Assembly: GCF_040954835.1 (NCBI RefSeq)
Contig: NC_090709.1
Span: 44,648,490 to 44,712,489, forward strand
Reading direction: 5' to 3'
Length of the DNA: 64,000 bases
Source: Lepisosteus oculatus
Lineage: Eukaryota > Chordata > Actinopteri > Semionotiformes > Lepisosteidae
Part shown: piece by piece, positions 17,457 through 28,782 of the stretch
Layout: every line of letters starts with the position of its first letter
Position numbering within the stretch: the stretch's first letter is position 1
Program-made: the position numbers and the translations under genes
The notes under the pieces: model-generated
Told to the model about the DNA's origin: nothing
Database searches by the model: none
The model's input: the letters and a program-made list of their open reading frames with translations, nothing else

Positions 17457-18339
17457 GTTTTACGCTTCTCCTTTCTACACTGAACTGGTCATTTGGACAC
17501 CGTAAGACAAGAGAGACACATTTCTATGTAATCAGGAAACCAGGAATCCTAACCGTTAGCCCGTTAGTGCCACAGAAAAAAAAACGTTTCAGCAAGATAA
17601 AATTGCAGGGTAAACACATTTTTTTCTTTTTCGTAGCGCTTGTGTTTTGTTTGATTTAGCGAATTTTATACACTTTATTTCTGACACATGACTTAAAAGG
17701 CTGGTAGAGTATATTTAATACAAAAGCGCTGAACAACAATTTTCATCTACCGTATTGTCATGTTTTTTTAAAAAAGCGAGTTAAATGCATGTATAGTAAA
17801 TGTTTTTTTTTCATATAATAGTGTTTATGGTCTGATAAACGTAATTCATTATTTAACGGACATTCGGTATAATTAAAAAAATACTCATTCACGAATGTAA
17901 ACATTTTTTACAATAACGTGTTCTATTATACATGCAGCAATATCACCAGACAGTTTAATGGTCTGTCGTCCTTTTACAGTTCTGGGTTTTATTCTGTCTT
18001 CAGATGCACCAGATGTATTTTTAAAATACGTAAATAACAATTCTGGTGCAGCAAAGCATTCTGATTAATTCAGATTCACTCTTCACGTGTGTTATAGATA
18101 TCATATAATGTTTTTGTATCCACGCAAAATCTCGCATGAAGTTGATAAACTTTGCTTGTAACATATTTAACAAGGCACAGTGCCAAACTATTAAAATACA
18201 TCAGAAAAGAACCCGAACTCATCTAATTGATGTATTTGAAACGAACGGGTGGGAGACTTTAATATGGCGTTCTGGAAATTCACTTTTAGGAGTTTTCGGA
18301 AGTCTGGACCCAGATATACAGTGAGGGAGGAGTGCTTGA
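17457..18339. other. AT-rich DNA, no gene seen
   Basis: Long A and T runs and no ORF or RNA gene I can support. Confidence 0.4.
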
Positions 18340-18640
18340 CTTCCTGCTTTCAGCTCGTGCATTGTTTCTACGTGTGAAAACCAACAGAGAGAGCTTTATC
18401 GGTTCACAGAAACGTCCCAGCAGTTTTCTAGGTTAAGATGGAAGAATAAATGTAATAAATGGAGATGTTATTGCTGCTGGGGAGTATGAAGGCGGTTTAG
18501 CGAGGCGGTGGCGTGTGGAGGGAAGAGACGCGCATTCCGCACGGGCAGCGCAGAGCAATGAGTCACACCTGCTGCGCGCTGAGTCCTGTCCTATATAACC
18601 GCTGAGCCCGGACACAGCCTCTCCAGCCAGTGCTGGAGTT
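18340..18640 (+). promoter_or_regulatory. TATA-bearing block, twin of 59155-59460
   Basis: The two blocks share CTTCCTGCTTTCAGC near the start, GAGTATGAAGGCGGTTT, GCATTCCGCACGGG, and at the end GTCCTGTCCTATATAACCGC (18581-18600), which has a good TATA box. After CCAGTGCTGGAG here and CCAGTGTTCGAG there, the sequences part. It may be a promoter unit of a multi-copy gene or the leader of a LINE, because the twin sits directly before a Tx1-type LINE relic. I see no transcript body behind this copy. Confidence 0.5.
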
Positions 18641-19639
18641 TTTTTTTTAAATAATACTTCAGAAAGTGCAGGAACTGACTCTTTTGCTCAGTTGAGGCTA
18701 TAGGAATCTGTGTTTCTCTCAGGCTGTCAGGAATAGCGCTTATTATATTTTTTTCTCAGGCTAAACAGTATCATTGGGCTGAATTTCAGTTAAACGCCTA
18801 GTTTAGAAAGATCAAGAATGAGTTAGGGAAGACAGAGGTGGAGACTAATGGAAGTTATGAAAGCCATTAATGGGTTGTCTTTGCTTGAGCTTGATTTAGA
18901 CCTTAGTAGTGCAAAGTCTAGGGGTTAATTGCAACAAACTGAAAGTGAAGTACTAACAGGCGTTCAACCCGTGTTTAGTACGCAGCTGTGGTCTGAAGTT
19001 GTGCTCCACCTTAAGTCCAATTGCAATGAACGTTGCTATTGTGCTTAGTCCAGCACCGTACTAAACCTGTTCTCAATTGCAACGAACACAGAGTAATAGT
19101 TGTTGCCCTCTAGAAGTGACTAAACTAGTGAATTATTTTAAACCACCTCTTAATATGGCTTGAGCAACTTAGTACCATACTTGGTGTAACGATGAATTGC
19201 ATTAGAAGGCTCCAGAATATAGTGGAAATAATATCGTTACCACGTACTGAATTTATGCATCCGTCGCTTGAAAACATTGTAATATTTAATTAAAATTGCT
19301 TAACACTCATACCACATTTATTCATAATGAAGCTGATTAATATGTGTATTTACAAAAGTGACATTTCCTAATTATGTTGAATGTTAATCATTACTAGTAG
19401 CTGTGAAGTTTAAGGTGCTAGGGAGTGAAGAGAACAGAACTTAAACTATTATTTATATAAATGTAGCGTGAGGCTTTAATGTGTTCTATAAAATCGAGGA
19501 GTCAACTGGATAGATTTGTTAAATATTTTAGTGATGGGTCTCCGTATTTGTGGTTATCAGAGGAAAGCAGGGATGAGGAGGAAATAGGTGGCACCCAAGC
19601 ATGTTAAAGGAAAAAACTCAGCATCTTAAAAGTGATTTA
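18641..19639. other. Non-coding, scattered short repeats
   Basis: No ORF of substance. Phrases like TTGCAATGAAC, CAATTGCAACGAAC and CAGCTGTGGT recur here and in 20-21 kb, which suggests old non-autonomous elements. Ends could not be fixed. Confidence 0.35.
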
Positions 19640-19870
19640 TGATGGTTTACAGTCCCTTTTCTGTCCTGTGGCTGTGATCCAATGACTGTGTTGAAACAGC
19701 CAGGGTTGTGCTAGCTCTTGATGGACTGGTATGCAAACCAAATGACAGACAAGCAAAGCAATGTTTTACAATTCTGAAAGCTCGTTCAATGTGGCTTCTT
19801 GTGTTTTTATGACTCCTGTTATACTGCTGGTCTTGTAATGTTGTTGGATTGTGCACAGGTGTCAGAAGAT
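19640..19870 (-). pseudogene. PIF/Harbinger transposase fragment
   Basis: The minus strand encodes QQYNRSHKNTRSHIERAFRI followed by VKHCFACLSF. This is the C-terminal end of Harbinger-type DDE transposases, where the Glu of IERAFG is the third catalytic residue. Only about 60 residues remain. The first two catalytic Asp regions and the Myb-like partner gene are not seen nearby, so it is dead. Confidence 0.7.
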
Positions 19871-20049
19871 ACCGTTATAAAGGATAAGCATGAGTTAGCA
19901 AAACAACACGCCAGCAAGCACTTCCCCACTTTGAAAGGAAGATGCTGGAACTGATTCTGAGAAGGTCAGACGAACAATAATTGTTGTATTTATTTGCTCA
20001 GGTAGTTTTATAAGTAAAGTTCTGTTAAAAATAAATTAATGTCAAATTA

Positions 20050-20380
20050 ATACAGTAGTGTCCTGTCTCAAGCCCACAGCTGCAGTTCTCATTTGTTTTG
20101 TGACTTATTGCAATTGAGTATCCCTCATTTGGTGAATTGTAGCCTCAATGCAATTCTTACATTTTAAAACTATATTTAAACTAAATTTCCTGACTAATTT
20201 TAAACAAGAGACAAAGTAATTAGCGTGGTCTATGAATTAACCTACTTATCAGATGCAATGTTCTGATGCACAGTCCCTTGCAATTCGGGCTAAATAGTAC
20301 AAGAACAATGCTGAGCCCTGTGAACTGGATTAAGCACAAGATGAGCTGAGCTCCAACTTGGTTCCAAATGTTTATTAAGC
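20050..20380. repeat. ~330 bp repeat, first copy
   Basis: Runs from CAGTAGTGTCCTGTC to TTGGTTCCAAATGTTT and shares many blocks with 20725-21075 (GCTCTCATTTGTTT-like, GGTGAATTGTAGCCT, CAATTCTT, TTCGGGCTAA, GGATTAAGCACAAG, GAGCTGAGCTCCA). The two are direct repeats about 680 bp apart. Confidence 0.7.
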
Positions 20381-20724
20381 ACAAGTTGAGCTGAACTGAA
20401 AGGAAGACATTGGAACTGACTAGAAAATAACTTAATTTGAAATGTACGCTCCTACTGATACAGGAGAGGGAGAAAATCAAAGTTCTGAAAAGTAAGCACA
20501 AAGCACACCCTGCTAAAGAAATGTATTGCCTTAAAAAAAAATGCCTAGGTCAGAGGAACAATTGTTTTTTTTTTTTTTGCACAAGTTTAATTTCCAGTTC
20601 TGTTAAAAATTAAACTTAACTTTACTGGTTATTAGTCGGTGTGTTTTGTAATGATTTAGCTATAACGATGTGTCCACTTATTCATCTGGAGTGTTAAACA
20701 AAATTAATGCTGCAATAATACAGT

Positions 20725-21075
20725 AGTGTTTAATTTCAAATGCACAGCTGTGGTTCTCATTTGTTTCATGACTAATTACAATTGGGTATCTCATTTAATA
20801 ATGACGTAGCCTCATCAGGTGAATTGTAGCCTAAATGCAATTCTTCAATTAAAAACTAACTGATTTGTCAGGAAATTTAGTTTGAATATAAAGAAGAAAC
20901 AGAAAAGTAATTGTATATTAATGTGGCCTATGTATTATTCTACTAATCAGAAGTGTTCTGATGTACAGTCCTCTCCAGTTCGGGCTAATTAGTTCAACAA
21001 GGCCAAGCCCTTGGAACCGGATTAAGCACAAGTTGAGCTGAGCTCCATCTTTGTTCCACATGTTTTTGCTGCAAT
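20725..21075. repeat. ~350 bp repeat, second copy
   Basis: Direct repeat of 20050-20380. A shorter related stretch is at 55350-55500 (GAGCACAAGTTCAGCTG, TTTGTTACGCATGTTTTTTT, GATCTCCAGA), so the family is dispersed. No coding potential is evident. Confidence 0.65.
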
Positions 21076-21277
21076 TGAACTCGGAGCGGGAGATGATCTC
21101 CAGAATGTACCGTACTAACTTAGCACGCGGCTGTGTTTTAACTTGGGATGTCCATTGCAATTGACCCTGTGGGTTTATATACATGGGTTTCTCTGCATAC
21201 ACTACCATAAGGGAGGAATGGTGAGTTGGAGGGAGGGCAACAGTTTGGTTTATCGAGAATACACCAAACTGAGTAGA

Positions 21278-21310
21278 ACTACAGATCCAACCATTCAAAA
21301 TGTGCAGTAA
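21278..21310 (+). repeat. Isolated terminus-like motif of the 23-28 kb element
   Basis: TACAGATCCAACCATTCAAA then ATGTGCAGT matches the two outer ends of the big palindrome (TACAGATGCAGCCATTCAAA at 23090 and its inverse at 28782). It may be one end of a separate, decayed copy. The region 21310-22470 beyond it is otherwise blank. Confidence 0.5.
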
Positions 21311-22479
21311 ATAGCAGTGCTTGTTCTGCAAAGAACTGTAGGATATCGCATGATGTATCAAAGTAGGGTGAAATATCTTGTAAAACCGCCAGGCGGAGCT
21401 ATGAAAGCTTAATGTCTCATGTGCAGCATTTGCGCTGTTGCTAGAAAATGTATTTCTAAATATCACAAGATGTTCAAAGTTAAGTGATTTATTAATAACA
21501 ACTAATCATTTCAAACTGCTTGTATTCTAAAATTGTATTTTGTTTGCGGGTGATTTGTCACTGTTTTCACAAACTTCAATTTATTAAACGTCTTAGATAT
21601 GGTGTTCCAGACCTCTGTTTACTTTCTGAAACTCCATCGATATTTCCTGTTTTCACACAGATAAGAATAAACTGCACGTGCAAATCTTTTCACAAGTGTA
21701 AAGATGTTCTGTGCTCAATAGCTCTTTAACACAGTACGCATTATGTCATATCTTTAAACATCAGTTGAAGCATTCTGAAGTCTGACAATCGTAAAAAGTT
21801 ACCAAATAATATTGGTGAAACTGTTACCTGTCCTGGATAAAGCAATTAGAAAATAGTTGGATTTACACTTGTAAGAAAATTTCTGATTTTAATGGGACAT
21901 GTTGAGTCTTTTCTTTTCAGCTTGAAATTAACTCTTGCCTACTATGTATATTCCATTGCAGCCATTTTAATGCAACGCAGCTCCATACTTCTCACAAAGT
22001 CTAGGCTAGGTGTTACACCCCACTGTGTTTATGTAGATTAGACAGTTCTACTTGGGGAGGGGAAGGAACTTTCAGTTTTCTGGTGTCATTGTTGGCCTTT
22101 AACATAAGGCAATCAGCAATCAAATGTCCTGTTTTTTCTTAAGTTGAACAAAGATGTGCCACATGCATACAGTGTCATGTTGTATATTTTTAATGCTACT
22201 ACAGTACAGCTTGTGGGAAATACATTTGTCCTGTATCAAAGTTTAACTTACCCTACATTACAAACTGAGTGAATTCAACAGAATCGACGGCTAAAAGCAA
22301 CATGTCAAAATGTTCCCAAAATAACAAAAAGTGAACGAGTTTAGGATTCGATAATAGAGTAATCATAACAATAACTCCCGAGTTGTTTAATGCAATCCAA
22401 ACGAAAGAAGGACACTTAAATAAACATGAAAAGACTATTTTTTCATTGACGAAAAGTAATGTCGCACTCTCTCTTGTTT

Positions 22480-22620
22480 AATCTGATTGTTTTATTGCTG
22501 CACAGACTAAAACCAGAGAGAAATAGCACCTCTTTCTTTGAAGCATTTTGTTTATCCTATCATGTATCGGTTTCCAATCATACAAAGTAAGTTCTGAGAA
22601 TCTCCAATTCACCATACCTA
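22480..22620. repeat. Direct repeat partner of 23390-23505
   Basis: Both hold TTTCCAATCAT.CAAAGTA, then TGAGAATC and a CACCATNC end. They are moderately diverged. The segment between them (22690-23085) is GC-richer with an open minus-strand frame I do not recognise. Confidence 0.55.
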
Positions 22621-23984
22621 TGTTTCCCTGGAGAATGCAAAGCCCTTTTGCCTCTGGACCAGTCAAAATTTATGGATGTGGTTCACCCCCAGTCCCAAAA
22701 TTGCGAAACGGAAGAGCAGCGTAGCGGTCGGCTCTGGCTGTCCCCTCTGTGCCGACACACTGCACATTCAATCCCTCCTTCTCTTGACTGATGGGCAAAA
22801 GGTGGACATCTGGGAGAACTGTACGTGGCATCTGTGAGTTCTGCTGTGTAGATGGTGCTTCCTGAGGGGAGAGAGACAGTGGGGACGGCACCAGCCAATT
22901 CATTAGTGGTGGTGAGCAGAGAGGACAGGATGGAGGGTCCTGAGGGGGTGTGCTCTGCTGGGGGTGGAGGGTTGTATGGAGATACGCATTGCATCAGGTA
23001 CAGCAACCTGTGTGGCAGGGAGGGGCACTTTTCAGGAGATGAAGGTCTGTTTGGAGACGGCTGACACCCTAGTGTTTGACTGCTGGAACATACAGATGCA
23101 GCCATTCAAAATGCGCGGGCGATACCGCATTATTTTCTGGTACGCTGTACGCAGTCTACCGCGAGTTACCGGTAAATACTGCTAGTTACCGTAAATTCAC
23201 CTATAATACAGCAAGCAAAATAATAGTATCCAGAATTTCGGCAAGGTGGAGCTAATAAAGCTCAACCTCTCATGTTTGAGCTGTGGCCATCAAAGTCTTT
23301 AACGAAGATATTACTAATAGTAGTAATAATGAATGACCTTGGACAAGCTGTAAGTGTAAACTCAAAGTATTGCCCTGGTCCACATTCTTTTTTTTATTGA
23401 CCGTCTTTGTAAAAGTAACACCACAGCATTTCGCAATCACGCATTTGTTTCCAATCATGCAAAGTACAGTAATTTTTGAGAATCGATCCACCATGCTTTT
23501 CACATGCTCATAAAAGAGATTGATTTAGGAACATAAACATATTACCGTATGCAAACTGTACTGTATACAGTATGTATATGTATATTTAATGTCTTAAATA
23601 TGTGCCCGTTTAAGTATTGAATATTTATATGGAATTTTACCACTGAAGGGAAATCTTAGTGCCTGAGCATAAAAAGAATAGGAGCATACTGCAACGCGTG
23701 TGAAGGCCATAAACGATATTAATTTTGGAACTTAAACATACAGTATATGGCTGGTCTCGGTACTTTAAAGAAAACATACACACCAGTATTCCATTTCTCC
23801 CTAAACATTTTAACACACTTAAACTAACGTGATACCGGAGTCAACAAGCATACTTTTAGAATTTGATTAAAAGGGAATATAATATGGAATCGCGTATCTC
23901 AAGAAATTAATAACGATATGATTATAGTCGTGTACTGCGACAGGGCTGTGTAGGGCTGTTTCGCCTCTCTCTTCATGCGACTTC

Positions 23985-24055
23985 CCTTGTAGCCCACTGG
24001 TCTACGTGCCCGATTACCAACTCACAGGTTGTGTGTTCAAATCCAGCTGGTGCTG
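23985..24055 (+). pseudogene. tRNA-like sequence in the left arm
   Basis: TTGTAGCCCACTGGTCTACG .. GTTGTGTGTTCAAATCCAGC resembles an A box and B box (GTTCAAATCC) at tRNA spacing. It is too diverged to assign. An inverted counterpart lies in the right arm. Confidence 0.5.
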
Positions 24056-25289
24056 GACTTTTCTTTTAACAAACATTTCTTCGAAAAAATAGAATAGCAA
24101 TATTATGGACAATCAATTGACTTTTATATTTCAAAATATCACAACATGATCGATTCTAAGTCATTTTTGATAACAATGAATAGTCACCTTCTTCCCTTCT
24201 GACAACGGTCCCTGCTTCTGCTTCCTGCTTCTATTGTGTGTGTGTGTGTAATAGAGTACATTTTTATAGAGAAATGGAGGCTGGACAGTATGCGTTACAA
24301 TATACACATTTATATTGATTTAAATCGTGTTTTGATTTAAATCGCAAACGCATGTTTAATTATATGTGTTTTTTTAAATCATAATCAGGCTAATGCAACA
24401 TAAATTGATACAGTATCTTTGTCTTCTAAGTATCTTAATAAACTTTCAGCATAGCTTTCTACCCGTTTAGATTTATTTTTCTTGGGATTTTGGGATCAAA
24501 CGTGGAAGGATTAGATTGTAATAGTTTTTATTTTTCAAATACGTTTTAGAAAAGTGTAATCTATACCTGCCCAGACTGTACGCCTTCCTAAACCCCGCTC
24601 TGACCACTTTCACTCCTGTCCTGCTCTTCCCCGCGCACCCCAGCCGGGCACTCTTCGGCCTCTGCCCGGGACAAATGTATATTTTGATCTTTACACCCGG
24701 CGTGGCACCGAGGGAGCGTCTGCATTTATAACTTAGTTTTTAAAATTAGTCAAGCAATATGAAGCATCTCCTTTTACTTTTAAGTCCCTTAAATACATTG
24801 AGCACAGCTTTCTCACTACTTAAGATTACTTTTTGATACCATCCTTACACAAAGCAGGAACTTTCCGATGACATACAGTACAAGTGGAAAGATTACAGAT
24901 TTTAATCGTCTTTAATTTTGTTACGTTATACGTTTTAGGAATGTTTTATCTAAACAAACACCACAAAACTATTCTCGATTGTATTTCTGAATGTTATGTT
25001 ACACCTACAGTAGTTCACTGCTTTAAATACATCGAATTAAGAAAGTTAGGTGTAGCACTTTAGATCTTTTTTTCTGAACCAGGGAAAATCTGATCATGTT
25101 TCTCTATAACAATAATAAAAAACTTTATTTTACATATCACCTTTAAAAGTGGCATCTCAAAGCAATACAGTAGATGGAAAAACAGTTAAAGGTTAAACAT
25201 TAGAGGCTTGCCACACCCGGACTGTTAAACCAACGCATTAGCACGTCAAAGCCCATTGAGGACCCGGGCGCAATAGTTGTTTTGTCCCT

Positions 25290-25510
25290 TGATTTACTGA
25301 TCTGCATTAATTATGGAAATTGAGTTCCTGCTCTTTGCAGACGACCTGGTCCCACTGTCGCCCACAGAACAGAGGCTGCGCCAGAACCTGGCACTGCTGG
25401 AGCAGCACTGTCAGACCTGGGTGCCGACAATCAATCTGGACAAGACCAGAGTTATGGTTTTCCAGAAAAAAAGCCAGACCTCAGGGAAACAGGTAGAAAT
25501 TCACACTTAA
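25290..25510 (+). pseudogene. LINE reverse transcriptase fragment
   Basis: Encodes MEIEFLLFADDLVPLSPTEQ, then RLRQNLALLEQHCQTWVPTI and NLDKTRVMVFQKKS. This is the RT palm with the FADD catalytic pair and the following K-T-x-V-M-x-F segment. It differs from the Tx1-type LINEs in this window (YMDD). The rest of the element is missing. It sits in the loop region between the palindrome arms. Confidence 0.8.
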
Positions 25511-27514
25511 CAACACATTAACACCTAACAATGGGAGCAGGGACGAATTAGGCCAGTACCCACTATTGTTAAATATACAGAAAAGAATATAAAAGTATTG
25601 AATATTAGTATTGGCTTTAGTATTAGCCATACAGAACATTAAAGTGCCCCTTTTCCATTCAGCGGGTGCCTAAGCCGCGGTGTCCTATCTTCTGACAGTC
25701 GCCGTTGTGAATGTCTGTAGAGTGTATCTTATTTTTAGTACTATATTTTTGTATTATATTCCCTATTAATCAAACTCTAAGAGTATGTATCGGCTTGTCC
25801 CCTCCTCCCGCCCCTCTCTGTGTACAGTAGATCCTCCTGTCCAGCCAGCACATTTCCACATTCACAACAGCGACATATAAAACGTTTGCACATATAGTTA
25901 AATTATTAGTTGTTTTTCAGGAAGTTAAAAAAAACACTTGAATTACTTATCCAGTCTCTCGAAATAAAGTTATTTTTCAAGCAATGCAACAAACGTCGGG
26001 CAATGTGTTTTTTTTAATCCAACATTGACAGCCACATCTTAAATCTTGTCAGTCAGCTCTTTTTTCTCTATTTGAATTGTGGCTTACACATCGCACGACT
26101 TTAAAAGCTAGAAAGACAGGTTTCGATTCACATTAGCTGGTGAGCCTTGTTAACAAAAAAACTAATAATAATGTAACATGCCACTGTTTGTTCATGAACA
26201 AAGTTATACTGAGATTTCCTTAGATACGCGATTAAAAAACAAATAAAAAAAATTTTGAATCCCCGGCGGAACACATTCCATAAGAATCAGCGCTTTTACA
26301 GTATATATCGCCTTTAGAGGTTGCTTCTCAAAACACTTTACAGGATAAAAACAACAAGAACAGCAACAACAACAATATTGTATTTCATTGCACTTTGAAA
26401 ACCAAGTAATAACCTAACTATATGTGCAAACGTTTCATATGTTGCTGTTGTGAATGCCTGTGGAGTGTATCTTATTTGCCTTGCGTCCTGGTTATCTCGC
26501 TCGCCCTCCCCCCCTCTCTCCCTCAATTCAATTCAAGGTGTTTTATTAGCATGACAGATGGGTACAATCAGTGTTGGGTATTTACTTTGCTTTGAGATTC
26601 CACTTTTAAAGGTGATATATAAAATTTTGACTAAAATAAATTGATAGAACTGGACAGGCGAGACGTTTATCCAGAGAGCGAGTGATCAGAAAAAGGAACA
26701 GCTGTTACACCCAGGTTTTACGCTCTCTCTCTGTTGAATGAATGAAAGCATTTTATTAAAAACGCGTTTGCGTTTGTCTGGGTATTTACTTTGTAATCTG
26801 TGGTTTACATCTACTGTATTGTTTTGAGATGCCACTTTTAAAGGTGATATGTAAAATAAAGTTTTTTATTATTGTTATAGAGAAACATGATCAGATTTTC
26901 CCTGGTTCAGAAAAAAGACGATTAAAATCTGTAATCTTTGCACTTGTATGTCATCGGAAAATACAATCAGTTTCTGCTTTGTGTAAGGATGGTGTCAAAA
27001 AGTAATCTAAGTGGTGAGAAAGCTGTGCTCCTCAAAGCGCTTTACAGGATAAAAACAATAACAACAATAGTGGCTGGGCAAACAATTTTTTTTATAGAAA
27101 TACAAAATGAGATACTGTATAATGATGTGCATGAATAAAGTTATACTGCAATTTTCCTTAGATACGCGATTTAAAAAAAATAAGAATTTTTTTAATCCCG
27201 GGCGGAACACATTCCATAAGAATCAGCGCTTTTATACAGTATATCGCCTTTAAACACATATATTTAAACACGCGTTTACGATTTAAATCAAAACGCGATT
27301 CAAATCAATATAAATGTTTATTTTGTAACGCATAGGTGACTATTCATTGTTATTAAAAAGACTTAAATTCGATCATGTTGTGATATTTAGAAATATAAAT
27401 TTGTTTGGTGCGAGTGAGGTTTTATTTAATCTTTGACCAAGGGAAACGTTTCATTTTTTCAAAGAAATGTTTGTTAAAAAATAAAGTCATAGTTCCATGG
27501 GATTTGATCACAGA

Positions 27515-27575
27515 CCGTGTGACGTGGAAGTCAGGCACCTAACCCACAGCGCCACCGGCACAGTCACATGCTGAG
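27515..27575 (-). pseudogene. tRNA-like sequence in the right arm
   Basis: The minus strand reads GCCGGTGGCGCTGTGGGTTA, then GGTGCCTGACTTCCACGTCA and GTGATCAAATCCCATGG. A and B box positions fit a tRNA, perhaps Trp- or Gly-like. It is the inverted counterpart of 23985-24055 and is clearly decayed. Confidence 0.5.
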
Positions 27576-28782
27576 GGCTAAAAAAGCACTACAGAAACAT
27601 TATCGACAGACAATGTACAGATTTGATAAAGCTATAAAATAATGTAATTAGACACAGAAGAATTTTACAGCACAGTACAATAATAAATGCTGACCATGAC
27701 TTTAGAAGCATAAATTACCTTTCACTCAATTTAAACACAAGCTGTCTTTAGCCCTCTAAGCTGGTTCATACAGAAATGTAGAGATCCAGGCTCAGAACAC
27801 ACAGCTTCATTAGCGAATACATATGCAGGACAAGTGGAGAAGACGTTTTACAGTGGATGGATTTTTAGAAACATCCCATCAGTGACATCACTGAAGTCAA
27901 CTCCTAGGTAACTCTCGTGTGGATAGTTTCACAAGAATCAGACAAAGGTTTAAGCATCGCTTGTTCTAGATAAAACTGCAAAAAAAAACAACAACCCATA
28001 ATGTACTTCTTTGCGGCTCTGTTTGCCCAAATCAGATATTCACAACGTGAAATTAGAAAATAATATTACGTAACCAAAATCCGCAATATGAAAACAGAAC
28101 CTGTGTAATTGTTGACAGATGATGTACTTGTAACATTTTTACAAGACGAACTACAACATTTAAAAAATGACTTGTATGTACTTGATATCTCTAATCAATC
28201 CACTGCACTGCATTAAAACAAAACGAAAACTAAAACGCCCTGGGCATACCGTTTCGTGCTTCTTATCAGTTGCTCAAAAGTAATTTGACCGTATGAAATG
28301 CATAATATAAACCTAGAAACATATACGTGAGCAGTATTTACGTAGTATCAGTGTCAAGACATTCCTCTCAAATACTGTAAATCAAGTTAAAAATATCTCA
28401 AGACCGATACTGGTCATAATGAAACCATGTTTCGTGTATGTTTTCTTTAAAGTACCGAGACCAGCCATATACTGTATGTTTATGTTCCAAAATTAATATC
28501 GTTTATGGCCTTCACACGCGTTGCAGTATGCTCCTATTCTTTTTATGCTCAGCTACTAAGATTTCCCTTCAGTGGTAAAATTCAATATCTACAATGAGCA
28601 GAGTAAAGACGTTTACTGTAAATCTTTCTACGACAGACCAACGGACCACGAGTGCCCCTGTCGGTCAACCAATCATGTACCGCGGTACCCCACGTCATCT
28701 TGCGTCACGATGCGCGACGCCGTAGCCAATTACTTCCGGTACGTGTCTGTACCGCGCACTTTGAATGGTTGCATCTGTAGGT

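Larger units (their letters stand above)
23092..28780. mobile_element. 5.7 kb imperfect palindrome, probable TIR or foldback-type DNA element
   Basis: The outer ends are inverted copies of CAGATGCA(G/A)CCATTCAAA(A/G)TGCGCGG, each next to TA. Inner inverted matches include 23630-23790 with 28590-28435, a tRNA-like stretch at 23985-24055 with 27575-27515, 24060-24190 with 27480-27345, 24290-24370 with 27310-27250, 24840-24960 with 27010-26890, and 25085-25175 with 26885-26800. Unmatched DNA lies between these blocks. The right half also carries a direct duplication (26210-26340 and 27140-27250). No transposase is recognisable, so it would be non-autonomous. The right end lies in a gypsy fossil; the left flank is different DNA, so a simple clean insertion is not shown. 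Confidence 0.7.

Noticed and set aside
22683-23105. 140-residue minus-strand ORF rich in Pro and Ser as a gene
   Set aside because: Low-complexity composition, no domain, no splice signals, and it runs into the palindrome end motif.
24236-24250. Short TG microsatellite, and ATT repeats near 44040
   Set aside because: Ordinary simple repeats too short to interpret.
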